A stretch of 64,000 nt of DNA. Source: Imperialibacter sp040222815. GTDB lineage: Bacteria > Bacteroidota > Bacteroidia > Cytophagales > Cyclobacteriaceae. The stretch spans positions 685,357 through 749,356 of the forward strand of contig NZ_JAVKCH010000022.1 in the NCBI RefSeq assembly GCF_040222815.1, given 5' to 3'. This document shows, piece after piece, positions 1 to 7,617 of the stretch. Made by a program: the position numbers and the translations under genes. A model generated the notes under the pieces. The model saw only the letters and a program-made list of their open reading frames with translations. It was not told the DNA's origin and did not search any database. How positions within the stretch are numbered: position 1 is the first letter of the stretch; every line of letters begins with the position of its first letter.

Positions 1-687
1 CAGCAGCGTCACTTCCCTGTAGCCATCGCTGAACAGTTGGGTGGCTTCAGCCACAATAGAGTAAGGGTCACGGCTGCGCTCTCGGCCACGGGTGAACGGC
101 ACCACACAGAATGAGCACATGTTGTCGCAGCCCCTCATGATGGAGATGAAGGCCGTTACACCGTTGGAATTGAGCCTGACCGGACTGATGTCGGCATAGG
201 TTTCTTCTCTCGAAAGGAATGTGTTAACGCCCTTTTCGCCTTCTTCGGCCTGCCCCACCAGCAGCGGGAGGTCTCTGTAAGCATCCGGACCCACTACCAA
301 ATCCACGATCTTTTCTTCCTCCAGTAACTTTGACTTTAGTCGCTCAGCCATGCAGCCCAACACGCCAATAACTACTTCAGGTTTGCGCTTTTTCACCGTT
401 TGGAACTGACCAAGGCGATGCCTGACAGTTTGCTCGGCTTTATCTCTAATGGAGCATGTATTTAGCAAAATGAGGTCAGCATCCTCATAAGAAGAAGTGG
501 TGTCAAAGCCGTCCTTTTTTAGAATAGAAGTCACTATTTCACTATCCGAGAAGTTCATCTGACAGCCATATGACTCGATGTACATTTTCCTGGCAGTGGG
601 GTTGTTCGACTCCTTTGATATTTTGACAGTCTCACAGGCGGCGACCTCCGGAGAGATGATATCTATGTCGTTAATTATTTGATCCAT
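1..687 (-). CDS. miaB: tRNA-2-methylthio-N6-dimethylallyladenosine synthase MiaB (3' part cut by window edge)
   Basis: Radical-SAM methylthiotransferase that adds the methylthio group to i6A37 of tRNAs; cytoplasmic, two 4Fe-4S clusters. Only the first 229 codons lie in the window. The N-terminal UPF0004 domain shows its three cluster cysteines at about residues 42 (YGCQMN), 78 (NTCSIR) and 112 (GCMAER). The radical-SAM triad CxxxCxxC follows at residues 187, 191 and 194, then the FTRGRERSR stretch typical of MiaB rather than RimO or MtaB. I chose the ATG ending at 687 because a roughly 35-residue Bacteroidota N-terminal extension before the first domain is usual. It is transcribed leftward, divergent from the operon starting at 1005. 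Confidence 0.95.
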   Translation of the reverse strand, partial: MDQIINDIDIISPEVAACETVKISKESNNPTARKMYIESYGCQMNFSDSEIVTSILKKDGFDTTSSYEDADLILLNTCSIRDKAEQTVRHRLGQFQTVKKRKPEVVIGVLGCMAERLKSKLLEEEKIVDLVVGPDAYRDLPLLVGQAEEGEKGVNTFLSREETYADISPVRLNSNGVTAFISIMRGCDNMCSFCVVPFTRGRERSRDPYSIVAEATQLFSDGYREVTLL

Positions 688-1004
688 ATGCTTTAAACAC
701 AAACTGGGAGCGCAAAAGCAGCACCTCATTCAATAAGTGTGCAAAGTTAACAATTGGGCATGAAAATGACAGAATGGCAGTAAAATAAAAAGGAGACAAA
801 AAGCCTCCTTCTTATTTTCATACATCAAATAATTAAACCTACCTAAAACTCAGTTGCGCTTGCTTTGCTGACACCCACAGAGCAATTTCTTATTACTTAT
901 CGCCTATAATAGAATGGCGCTTGGTTGGTAAACTACCCGGGCGCAATTATGTTTGCGGTATTATATTATTTCTTGAGAAGAAAAAGTTCAGCAAAGTCAT
1001 TCCT
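688..1004. other. Intergenic region between divergent miaB and carbonic-anhydrase-like gene
   Basis: About 320 bases without a convincing gene. It must hold the promoters of both flanking units. A short hairpin (AAGGAG at 790-795 pairing with CTCCTT at 805-810, followed by a T-rich run) is the only structure I see; since it sits between divergent genes it is unlikely to be a simple terminator. An in-frame upstream start at 921 for the next gene exists, but its 28 extra residues do not look like the family. Confidence 0.5.
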
Positions 1005-1514
1005 ATGGCATTAATCAAAGCCGTAAAAGGCAAATACCCCAGCTTCGGAGTTAACTGCTGGTTTGCAGAGAATGCAACCATTGTAGGTGAAGTAGAAATG
1101 GGAAACAATTGTACGGTGTGGTTCAATGCGGTGGTGAGGGGTGATGTGAATGTCATTAAAATAGGTGACAATACGAATATCCAGGACGGTGCGGTGATTC
1201 ACTGTACCTACCAGAAGTTTGCAACCACCATTGGCAGCAATGTTTCGATTGGGCACAATGCGATTGTACACGGGTGCACCATACACGACAATGTGCTGGT
1301 GGGCATGGGCGCCATAGTGATGGACGGAGTTGTGGTGGAGTCGGAGGCTTTGATTGCCGCAGGGGCCGTGGTGCTGGAGGGAACAAGAGTGGAGAGTGGT
1401 TTTATTTACGCAGGCGTTCCTGCAAGGAAGGTAAAACCCGTAAGCGACGAACTTCGTCAGGTATTCACACGCACGGCTGGTAATTACATCAAGTATTCAG
1501 AATGGTTTAAATAG
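1005..1514 (+). CDS. Gamma-carbonic-anhydrase-like hexapeptide-repeat protein (YrdA/PaaY family)
   Basis: 169-residue left-handed beta-helix protein of the gamma-class carbonic anhydrase family; cytoplasmic trimer, probable Zn or Fe binding. Hexapeptide repeats run from about residue 20 to 140. The three candidate metal ligands are His66, His84 and His89; the last two have the five-residue spacing of His117/His122 in the archaeal enzyme Cam. The C-terminal helix (SDELRQVF...YSEWFK) is typical of the YrdA branch. The ATG at 1005 gives the normal family length; an upstream in-frame start at 921 would add an atypical tail. Whether it has carbonic anhydrase activity cannot be read from sequence. 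It heads a tightly spaced four-gene operon ending at 2944. Confidence 0.85.
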   Translation: MALIKAVKGKYPSFGVNCWFAENATIVGEVEMGNNCTVWFNAVVRGDVNVIKIGDNTNIQDGAVIHCTYQKFATTIGSNVSIGHNAIVHGCTIHDNVLVGMGAIVMDGVVVESEALIAAGAVVLEGTRVESGFIYAGVPARKVKPVSDELRQVFTRTAGNYIKYSEWFK

Positions 1515-1521
1515 AGTTGCT

Positions 1522-2064
1522 ATGAGTCAATATTTAGTTTCGCAGGTGCTGGATCAAAGGCCAGCTTATGAGGAGTATCCACCATTCTATCACAAGTATG
1601 TGGATGCTCTCCCCTCAGGCAACCTGTTGCATATTCTTGAGGATCAGCTGCACACATTTACATTCATGCTCGAAAGGATCGAAAAGGGCCAATGGGACTA
1701 CCGTTATGCGGAAGGTAAGTGGTCAGTAAAGGAAGTACTTGGTCACATTATCGACGCCGAGAGAGTGTTTGCTTTCAGAGCGGCCACTTTCGCCAGGGGT
1801 GATAAAAATGAGCTTCCGGGGTTTGATGAGAACGCCTATGTTGAAGAAAGTGACCTTGCCGAGGTCAGTCCTGAAAGCCTGCTGTTGCAGTTTAGTTACC
1901 TGAGGAAGGCTAATATTCTGCTTTATTCTTCCTTCACCAGAGAGGCCATTGCAAGGACGGGAATTTCAAACGGGAAATCAGTCAGTGTGGCAGCGATTGT
2001 ATTCATTACTGCGGGCCATTTGCAGCACCATATGAACATATTGAAAGAACGTTACGGCCTTTAG
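1522..2064 (+). CDS. DinB family protein (putative metal-dependent four-helix bundle)
   Basis: 180 residues with the DinB/YfiT-like layout: the WSVKEVLGHIIDAERVF segment (about residues 64-80) carries the first histidine ligand, and the C-terminal GHLQHHMNIL segment (about residues 165-174) supplies two more, giving the usual three-His metal site. Members of the superfamily include thiol-dependent S-transferases, but the substrate of this one cannot be deduced. The start lies 7 bases after the upstream stop and the next gene begins 3 bases after its stop, so it is co-transcribed with the carbonic-anhydrase-like gene and the thioesterase. No signal peptide, hence cytoplasmic. Confidence 0.85.
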   Translation: MSQYLVSQVLDQRPAYEEYPPFYHKYVDALPSGNLLHILEDQLHTFTFMLERIEKGQWDYRYAEGKWSVKEVLGHIIDAERVFAFRAATFARGDKNELPGFDENAYVEESDLAEVSPESLLLQFSYLRKANILLYSSFTREAIARTGISNGKSVSVAAIVFITAGHLQHHMNILKERYGL

Positions 2065-2067
2065 CCT

Positions 2068-2577
2068 ATGTTTAAGTACGACCCCGATAGGAAATACCCT
2101 AAGGAGACAGAAATGAAGGCGGTCATTCGCTTTCAGGACTGCGACCCGCTACAGCATTTGAACAATGCCAAATACTTCGACTATTTCTTCAATGCAAGGG
2201 AAGACCAGGTGCCGAAGCTTTACGATATCGAACCGTCGGAAATTTTCATCAAATACAAGCAGTCGTGGGTGGTGTACAATCACCAGATCGCCTATGTGAG
2301 GGCGGCGATGATGGGGGAGTGGGTAACGCTGATCTCCAGGATTATATGGCACGACAAGCAGAATGTGCTGGTAGAGTATGTGATGCTCAACAAGGAAAAG
2401 ACGCAGCTCAAGACAGTGCTATGGACGCATCTTCGCTATATCGATGTAATGAAAGGCAGGTCAGCGGATCATCCGGAAGTGATCGAAAACTACCTGAAAG
2501 CCGCCTCCATTGAGGGATTTGACCATACTTTGATTACTTTTAACGAAAGAATTAAACAAATAAAGGACGGACTATAA
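2068..2577 (+). CDS. Acyl-CoA thioesterase, hotdog fold (4HBT family)
   Basis: 169 residues. The segment FQDCDPLQHLNNAKYFDYFFNARED (about residues 22-46) is the 4-hydroxybenzoyl-CoA-thioesterase signature, with the catalytic Asp (DPLQHLNN) and the following His/Asn pair. The rest (VTLISRIIWHDKQNVLVEYVML, LKTVLWTHLRYID) supplies the beta-sheet of a single hotdog domain. It probably hydrolyses an acyl-CoA thioester in the cytoplasm; chain length or substrate is unknown. Third gene of the 1005-2944 operon, 4 bases before the next start. Confidence 0.8.
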   Translation: MFKYDPDRKYPKETEMKAVIRFQDCDPLQHLNNAKYFDYFFNAREDQVPKLYDIEPSEIFIKYKQSWVVYNHQIAYVRAAMMGEWVTLISRIIWHDKQNVLVEYVMLNKEKTQLKTVLWTHLRYIDVMKGRSADHPEVIENYLKAASIEGFDHTLITFNERIKQIKDGL

Positions 2578-2581
2578 ACAT

Positions 2582-2944
2582 ATGAATTTCCTTATCAAGC
2601 TTCTACTCTCAGCTATTTCAGTAATCCTTACCTCTTACTTATTGCCGGGGGTTACTGTCGAAGGATTTTGGGTTGCTTTTCTGGTGGCAGTGTTTCTTTC
2701 GTTGCTCAACGTGACACTGAAGCCAATTTTGGTGTTGTTTACCATCCCCATTACTTTTTTAACGCTGGGGTTGTTTCTTTTAGTGATCAACGCACTGATC
2801 ATTATGATTGCCGACTACTTTATCGATGGTTTCTACATTGACAACTTCTGGTGGGCGCTTGCCTTCAGTCTTATTCTCTCCATCATCAATTCTATGCTGA
2901 ATGAGCTGAGTGCCAAATCAGACAACCCCGACCGTCGTCGTTAA
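2582..2944 (+). CDS. Small four-helix membrane protein, phage-holin-4 superfamily (YvlD-like)
   Basis: 120 residues and nearly all membrane: hydrophobic helices at about residues 4-24, 29-47, 52-78 and 90-108, with the family's typical short loops and polar tail (SAKSDNPDRRR). Proteins of this 'phage holin family 4' type are widespread chromosomal membrane proteins; the name does not imply a prophage and no lysis cassette is nearby. Function unknown, perhaps cell-envelope stress. It is the last gene of the operon; its TAA stop overlaps the stop of the convergent rimK-like gene, so the two transcripts must overlap. Confidence 0.8.
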   Translation: MNFLIKLLLSAISVILTSYLLPGVTVEGFWVAFLVAVFLSLLNVTLKPILVLFTIPITFLTLGLFLLVINALIIMIADYFIDGFYIDNFWWALAFSLILSIINSMLNELSAKSDNPDRRR

Positions 2945-3849
2945 GCGTTGATTTTGTCTTTCTGAATTTTGCTTAGAGGGGCATTCTTTTCGATGTACTG
3001 GATGATTTTGCCGGCGACGTCAACGCCGGTAGCTGACTCAATGCCTTTGAGACCAGGTGACGAATTCACCTCTATAATCAATGGTCCTCTGGATGACTGG
3101 AGCATGTCGACACCAGCTACCTGAAGCCCAAGTGCTTTGGCTGCCTTGATGGCTGCAGCAGTTTCTACCTTGCTCAGTTTGATGATGTCGGAGCTGCCGC
3201 CCCTATGCAAGTTGGAACGAAACTCGCCTTCTTTCCCCTGCCTTTTCATGGCTCCCACCACCTTGCCATCGACCACAAACGCCCTGATGTCAGCGCCTTT
3301 AGATTCTTTAATAAACTCCTGCACAATGATCCGGGCTTTCAGGTTGTGGAAGGCCTGGATAACTGAAGCAGCTGCTTTCTTTGTTTCTGCCAATACCACA
3401 CCAAGCCCCTGAGTTCCTTCCAAAAGCTTAATAATGACAGGTGCACCTCCCACTTCCGAGATGATCTCATCCACATCCATGCTGTAGTTGGTGAAGACCG
3501 TTTTAGGCAGGCCAAGTCCGTCTCTGGAGAGTATCTGCAGGCTGCGCAGTTTATCTCTCGAACGGATAAGCGCCTGAGATTCCACAGTGGAAAACACTTT
3601 TTTCATTTCGAATTGCCTGACCACAGCCGACCCGTAGAAGGTCACGGATGCACCTATCCTTGGAATGACGGCATCGTAGTTTTCGAGGTACTTCCCATTG
3701 TAGTAAATGGCCGGTTTCTTTTGTTCGGTGATGATGATGCATTTCAGATGGTCGATCACATCCACCTCGTGCCCATGTTGTAGGGCAGCTTCGACCAGTC
3801 GTTGGGTAGAATAGAGTTTTGCATTGCGAGACAGGATGGCAATTTTCAT
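2941..3849 (-). CDS. rimK: RimK-family alpha-L-glutamate ligase (ATP-grasp)
   Basis: 302 residues, the normal RimK length (about 300), from the ATG ending at 3849 (MKIAILSRN...). An in-frame upstream start at 4044 would add 65 unrelated residues and is rejected. ATP-grasp features: PVIIKLLEGTQGLGVVLAE (nucleotide-binding loop), DIRAFVVDGKVVGAMKRQ, and the metal-binding IIEVNSSPGLKGIE near the C-terminus. RimK adds glutamate to the C-terminus of ribosomal protein S6 in Escherichia coli; Bacteroidota homologues may modify another target. The zinc protease often found beside rimK is absent here. Convergent with the 1005-2944 operon, stops overlapping by three bases. Confidence 0.9.
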   Translation of the reverse strand: MKIAILSRNAKLYSTQRLVEAALQHGHEVDVIDHLKCIIITEQKKPAIYYNGKYLENYDAVIPRIGASVTFYGSAVVRQFEMKKVFSTVESQALIRSRDKLRSLQILSRDGLGLPKTVFTNYSMDVDEIISEVGGAPVIIKLLEGTQGLGVVLAETKKAAASVIQAFHNLKARIIVQEFIKESKGADIRAFVVDGKVVGAMKRQGKEGEFRSNLHRGGSSDIIKLSKVETAAAIKAAKALGLQVAGVDMLQSSRGPLIIEVNSSPGLKGIESATGVDVAGKIIQYIEKNAPLSKIQKDKINA

Positions 3850-3991
3850 CAAACAGAGGCTTTTTTCTAATGTGGTTAATGTCGCCGAAAGGTAGGCTAA
3901 TTCACCAATAGTCCAAAAAAGTTGGAGAGGCTGATGAAAATATATAAGCCGGGCGGAGGAAGGAAGGCGGCAGCAGGAGACGCTGGAAAGA

Positions 3992-4432
3992 TCATTTTGA
4001 AACAGCCCGGTTCCATATGTCCAGGTAGATCTTCCATTGTCCATCCAGCTTTTTCCAAACTATCACGTACTTTCCCCTCACGCCCTGAAACGGGTTGCCA
4101 TCGTTGATGCCGCTTACTTCGTAGTAGCCGTGGTCGTAGGCGGTGCTGCCGGTAACGACGATTTCCACCGGATATATCTTGTGAAAAGTGGTCGTAGTGC
4201 CTGACCTTGGTGTCCAATACGACTTAATGTCTTTCGTTCCTGTGATGATGTCAAACCCGTTTGGGAAGATCGATGCGTCTGGAGTGTAGGCATTGGCAAT
4301 GGCCTCTGTGTCCCTGTGGACTATGGCGTCAGAAAAGGCTGCGATATTCCTCCTGATAATCGTTTCGTCATCGATTTGGGCGTAGGCCGCTACCGAGTAG
4401 GAGAGTAAAAAGAGAAGAAATATGGTTTTCAT
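3992..4432 (-). CDS. Exported SnoaL/NTF2-like protein (DUF4440 type)
   Basis: 146 residues from the ATG ending at 4432; the first 18 residues (MKTIFLLFLLSYSVAAYAQ) are a clean Sec signal peptide, so the protein is probably periplasmic. The remainder matches the cone-shaped NTF2-like fold: a long N-terminal helix pair (DDETIIRRNIAAFSDAIVHRDTEAIANAYTPDA), the IFPNG turn, and C-terminal strands ending VWKKLDGQWKIYLDIWN. Such proteins act as ligand-binding or isomerase domains; nothing identifies a substrate. The start lies 7 bases downstream of the deacetylase stop, so it is probably the last gene of the 6463-3992 transcription unit. Confidence 0.75.
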   Translation of the reverse strand: MKTIFLLFLLSYSVAAYAQIDDETIIRRNIAAFSDAIVHRDTEAIANAYTPDASIFPNGFDIITGTKDIKSYWTPRSGTTTTFHKIYPVEIVVTGSTAYDHGYYEVSGINDGNPFQGVRGKYVIVWKKLDGQWKIYLDIWNRAVSK

Positions 4433-4439
4433 TTTTTTC

Positions 4440-5375
4440 TTATTCTGAGAGTCCGGAATAGTCGAGTACAAACTGGGGGCAGCGGGGTTCACCCTTAAAA
4501 AAGTCACCTTTTTTGCCTTGTGTAACTGCCCATCTGTCCATCCAGGAGATGCCGCCGTTTCCTACAAAATGATCGGGTGTTGTGTAGGCGTCGTCTTTCA
4601 AGGCTTCCCCAAGACTGACAAAGGTATAGCCAATGCCCTGATAGGCGTCTAGCAACTCCCCGAGGTAATGTGCGTTCAGCATGTTTTCGTGAATGAGCAG
4701 GGTGTGGGCAATGGGCCTGCCGAAAAGCTTCAGGCTTTGTTGCTCATAGTATTTTACTTTTTCGGCCATATAGCTGATGTAGGCAGTGCCTACCTTGTCC
4801 ATCATGGCCTTGTCCAACGCTTTGAATGCCTTGTCGAAGGCGCTGGCGAAAATCCATTCTGAATTGTCGATGGTAACGGGCGCTTCGATGTACCCGTGGG
4901 CTGGCAGGTATTCTTCCAACGCTTTTACCTTCTCTTCGGTGTTTCCCCGATGCAAGTAGGGATGCCTGAAGTATTGGTAGGTTTTTCCAGCCTCAGCCAT
5001 TAACTTTTTGGTAACGGGCTCACCTTTTTCAATGATCTCGAAGAATTGCTCTGGTGTCAGCTGATTGTAGTCCTTGTGGCTGTAGGTGTGGTTGCCCAGC
5101 TCGAGCCCGCTGCTGAGCCAGGCGGCCAGCATTTCGTAGCGATAGTCAATGATGTTGCCGCCACGGTATAGCTTCTGCTCGTTAACGAACCCAATGGCAG
5201 GTACCTTTCTTTCGGTGAGGTGAGCAAGGAGTTTTTTGTTCAATTCCACCAACGCAACGGAATCATGACCACCCATTTGTGCAGGAAGGTCGTCGATGGT
5301 GACAGCCATTGTTTTAGGCTGTGCCACCGCACCAAGGGCAGCAAATAGGAGTAGGGCAAGCAGTTTGTTTTTCAT
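4440..5375 (-). CDS. Exported polysaccharide deacetylase (NodB homology domain)
   Basis: 311 residues with a signal peptide (MKNKLLALLLFAALGAVAQ). NodB motifs are in order: MT1 as TIDDLP (Asp28, Asp29), MT2 HTYSH (His96, His100) forming the metal site, and MT3 RHPY (Arg137, Pro139). This is the carbohydrate esterase family 4 arrangement, removing acetyl groups from amino sugars in peptidoglycan or an exopolysaccharide; the exact polymer is unknown. Its ATG overlaps the stop of the signal-peptidase gene by four bases (ATGA), suggesting translational coupling. Confidence 0.85.
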   Translation of the reverse strand: MKNKLLALLLFAALGAVAQPKTMAVTIDDLPAQMGGHDSVALVELNKKLLAHLTERKVPAIGFVNEQKLYRGGNIIDYRYEMLAAWLSSGLELGNHTYSHKDYNQLTPEQFFEIIEKGEPVTKKLMAEAGKTYQYFRHPYLHRGNTEEKVKALEEYLPAHGYIEAPVTIDNSEWIFASAFDKAFKALDKAMMDKVGTAYISYMAEKVKYYEQQSLKLFGRPIAHTLLIHENMLNAHYLGELLDAYQGIGYTFVSLGEALKDDAYTTPDHFVGNGGISWMDRWAVTQGKKGDFFKGEPRCPQFVLDYSGLSE

Positions 5376-6463
5376 TCTTTGATCAGGTTAAATAGTCGGC
5401 TCCAGCGAATTCTGGCAGGCAGTGTGTACCAGGACCCTTCTTCTGACGAGAAGAGCACCATGACGGGCTTTCCTACGATATGATCTTCGGGAACAAAACC
5501 CCAGGTTCTTGAGTCCTCGGAGTTGTGTCGGTTGTCGCCCATCATGAAGTAGTAATTTTGTTGGAAAGTGTAAGTGGTCGTTTCGTAGCCATTAATATAG
5601 AGCTTCCCATCGACAACCTCTGCATTTTTCCAGCCTTCAAAGCGGACGATGACTCCTCCATAGACGGATAAGGTTTGCTCATCTATCACAACGTTCTGGC
5701 CTTTGGCAGGCAGCCATACCGGGCCAAAACTATCCGTTGTCCAGCCGTGAGGCGCAGCCTTTGGAAAGCTGGCCGAACCACCCGAATTGTAGTTCATCTC
5801 CACATGCTCTACTTTAGAAACAAACGGCAGCTTTTGTATGGCCTCAGCGGTGGCAGGTTCGGTCTGCACGTAGTAGCCGCCGTTCACTTCCTGGTGCTCG
5901 CTTATGTTGTTGGCTTCAAAGAAACGGTCTTTCAGTGGCTGCTTGCCAGCAATAAAATAGCTTGACTGGAGGTGAGCTGGCAACGGCATAACGCTGTCGT
6001 TCACTGTCAGCAGGCCATCTACTACTTTCAGCGAGTCGCCAGGCAGCCCCACACATCGCTTCACCCAATGAGACTTCAAGTCGGTGGGGTGCTGGTCTTC
6101 GTACGGATAGTTGAACACCACAGGCTCCATCCGTTTCACCTGCCTCAAGCCGGGCAGCCGGTACATGGGCAGCTTTATCCAGTTGAGGTAGGAGGGGACT
6201 TCGGTGCCCCAGAAGTTTTGATGAGTGAGCGGAAACTGGATAGGAGTGGCCAGGGTGCGGGTGCCGTAATGCAGCTTGCTCACTACAATCACGTCGCCTA
6301 CAAGCATGGTTCCTTCCATGGAGGGCGTGGGAATAATGAACTGCTCGAACAGCAGCCAGCGGAACAGCGTGGCCACCACGACGGCAAACAGGATGGACTC
6401 TCCCCAGTCTTTCAGGGCAGACTTCTTCTGTTTGCCCGCTTTGGCAGGCATGGTATCAATCAT
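5372..6463 (-). CDS. lepB: Signal peptidase I
   Basis: 363 residues; membrane-anchored serine/lysine protease that removes Sec/Tat signal peptides. One transmembrane anchor at about residues 22-40 is followed by the catalytic serine in PTPSMEGT (Ser48) and the general-base lysine in VKRCVGLPGD (Lys135). The C-terminal MMGDNRHNSEDSRTWGFVPEDHIVGK box is complete. It is longer than Escherichia coli LepB, with a large insertion between the Lys box and the GDNR box (about residues 150-290), as is common in Bacteroidota. Two start codons are possible (residue 1 or 5); the choice has little effect. Confidence 0.93.
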   Translation of the reverse strand: MIDTMPAKAGKQKKSALKDWGESILFAVVVATLFRWLLFEQFIIPTPSMEGTMLVGDVIVVSKLHYGTRTLATPIQFPLTHQNFWGTEVPSYLNWIKLPMYRLPGLRQVKRMEPVVFNYPYEDQHPTDLKSHWVKRCVGLPGDSLKVVDGLLTVNDSVMPLPAHLQSSYFIAGKQPLKDRFFEANNISEHQEVNGGYYVQTEPATAEAIQKLPFVSKVEHVEMNYNSGGSASFPKAAPHGWTTDSFGPVWLPAKGQNVVIDEQTLSVYGGVIVRFEGWKNAEVVDGKLYINGYETTTYTFQQNYYFMMGDNRHNSEDSRTWGFVPEDHIVGKPVMVLFSSEEGSWYTLPARIRWSRLFNLIKE

Positions 6464-6497
6464 CGGAAACTTGATTAATCAGTGAAGAATATGCGGC

Positions 6498-7217
6498 TTA
6501 TTTTGCTTCTCCGAGGTATTGCGATGGGTCTACTCTTTTTCCGTTGTGTATCACTTCGTAGTGGAGGTGCGGGGCTGTAGATCTTCCAGAGCTGCCTGAT
6601 AAAGCTATCAACTGCCCTTTTTTCACACTGTCGCCCACTTTCACTTTGGCTTCAGAAAGCTGGGCATATACTGTCTGATAGCCTTCGTCGTGCTTGAGGG
6701 TGACCATAATGCCATAGCCATCGGGGTCGTTGATCACTTTTTCAACCATACCGTCTGCCGTGGCTACAATAGCAGTGCCCGTAGGCGTTACGATATCGAT
6801 ACCAAGGTGCATCTTGGTCTTTTTATCAAAGGGATCCTTTCTTTGCCCAAAAGCTGAACTAACCCTGAAATCCTGGTCTGTAGGCTTTCTGTCGGGGCGG
6901 TCTTTAGCACCCACATTCACCACAATGAAGAGCAGACCTATGGCCATCATGGGCGTGATCCACCCCAGGGGCTGTTTCTTCAACTGGTAATACCGGCGAG
7001 TTCTCTTCACCTGCTTGCTTACTTTTTTCATTTCGTTGGTGCCAAATGTGCTGATGGCAATACTCATAGCGAGGTCAAATGAATGCCCTTCCTCCATGTA
7101 TGCTTCAATGGCGCAGCAAGTATGATCAAGCAGCTCGTTGCCAAGGATTGTGTTTCCACACTGAGCAGCAATTGCCTGCTCCACATTTTTGATTTGTGTT
7201 TCTGTGAGTTCTCTCAT
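6498..7217 (-). CDS. Membrane-anchored M23 (LytM-type) peptidase-like protein
   Basis: 239 residues. N-terminal cytoplasmic part (1-80) resembles the short domain often encoded beside PadR regulators, with a Cys pair (HTCC); one transmembrane helix at about residues 84-103; C-terminal LytM domain from about residue 117. Zinc ligands look intact: His137 and Asp141 (HLGID) and His217/His219 (PHLHYE). The catalytic-base histidine normally found in a YxHL motif is replaced by glutamine (VYAQLSEA, about residue 186), so peptidoglycan hydrolysis may be weak or absent. Encoded 3 bases downstream of the PadR-type regulator and thus probably controlled by it. Confidence 0.8.
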   Translation of the reverse strand: MRELTETQIKNVEQAIAAQCGNTILGNELLDHTCCAIEAYMEEGHSFDLAMSIAISTFGTNEMKKVSKQVKRTRRYYQLKKQPLGWITPMMAIGLLFIVVNVGAKDRPDRKPTDQDFRVSSAFGQRKDPFDKKTKMHLGIDIVTPTGTAIVATADGMVEKVINDPDGYGIMVTLKHDEGYQTVYAQLSEAKVKVGDSVKKGQLIALSGSSGRSTAPHLHYEVIHNGKRVDPSQYLGEAK

Positions 7218-7220
7218 GAC

Positions 7221-7553
7221 TTAAGAGGTTTTAGGGTTCAATAAAAATTGCATCGTGCTGATAAAGCTGGAAAATTCCTCCAGCTTGCTGGCAGTTTGTA
7301 CGTCGCCTTTCGGTGTCAGAGAGTAATACTTCCTGATACGTTTGCCAATATTGATGGTTTCGGTGACCAGCAGCCCCTCGGCTTCAAGTTTGTGCAAAGC
7401 AGGATATAAAGCACCTTCGGTAAGTTGTATTTTACCTTCGGTTTGCTCCTTCACTTTTTGAGTGATTTCGTAACCATACATCCTGCCGTTTTCAGCGAGC
7501 AGCTTCAAAACGATGGTTTGAAGTGTTCCTTTTAATAGTTCTTTCGAATACAT
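7221..7553 (-). CDS. PadR-family transcriptional regulator
   Basis: 110 residues starting at the ATG ending at 7553 (MYSKELLKGTLQTIVLKLL...). The winged helix is complete: the LLKGTLQTIVLKLLAENGRMYGYEITQKV start, the LTEGALYPALHKLEAEGLLVTE recognition helix and the GKRIRKYYSLTPKG wing, all diagnostic of PadR. A longer in-frame start at 7589 would place the promoter inside the gene. These regulators commonly repress adjacent envelope or transport genes and their own gene. The M23 gene follows after 3 bases. Confidence 0.9.
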   Translation of the reverse strand: MYSKELLKGTLQTIVLKLLAENGRMYGYEITQKVKEQTEGKIQLTEGALYPALHKLEAEGLLVTETINIGKRIRKYYSLTPKGDVQTASKLEEFSSFISTMQFLLNPKTS

Positions 7554-7557
7554 AAGG

Positions 7558-7589
7558 CAAATATATATAGAAGTCTTATGTATTGTCAA
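7558..7589 (-). promoter_or_regulatory. Bacteroidota-type promoter of the PadR gene
   Basis: On the minus strand a TTG (-33 type) at 7589-7587 and TATATTTG (exact match to TAnnTTTG, -7 type) at 7565-7558 are separated by 21 bases, the spacing known for the Bacteroides/Flavobacterium primary sigma factor. Only four bases separate the -7 element from the ATG, so the transcript would be leaderless or nearly so. The alternating TA tract next to it could also be a PadR operator. Confidence 0.6.
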
Positions 7590-7617
7590 GTGAATGCCTA
7601 AGAAAATTAGGTATTGG

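Noticed and set aside
790..816. Rho-independent terminator
   Set aside because: Short 6-bp stem lying between divergent genes where no transcript is expected to end; kept only as a note in the region entry.
2582..2944. Prophage holin
   Set aside because: Family name only; no endolysin, tail or integrase genes nearby and the gene is the last in a housekeeping-like operon.
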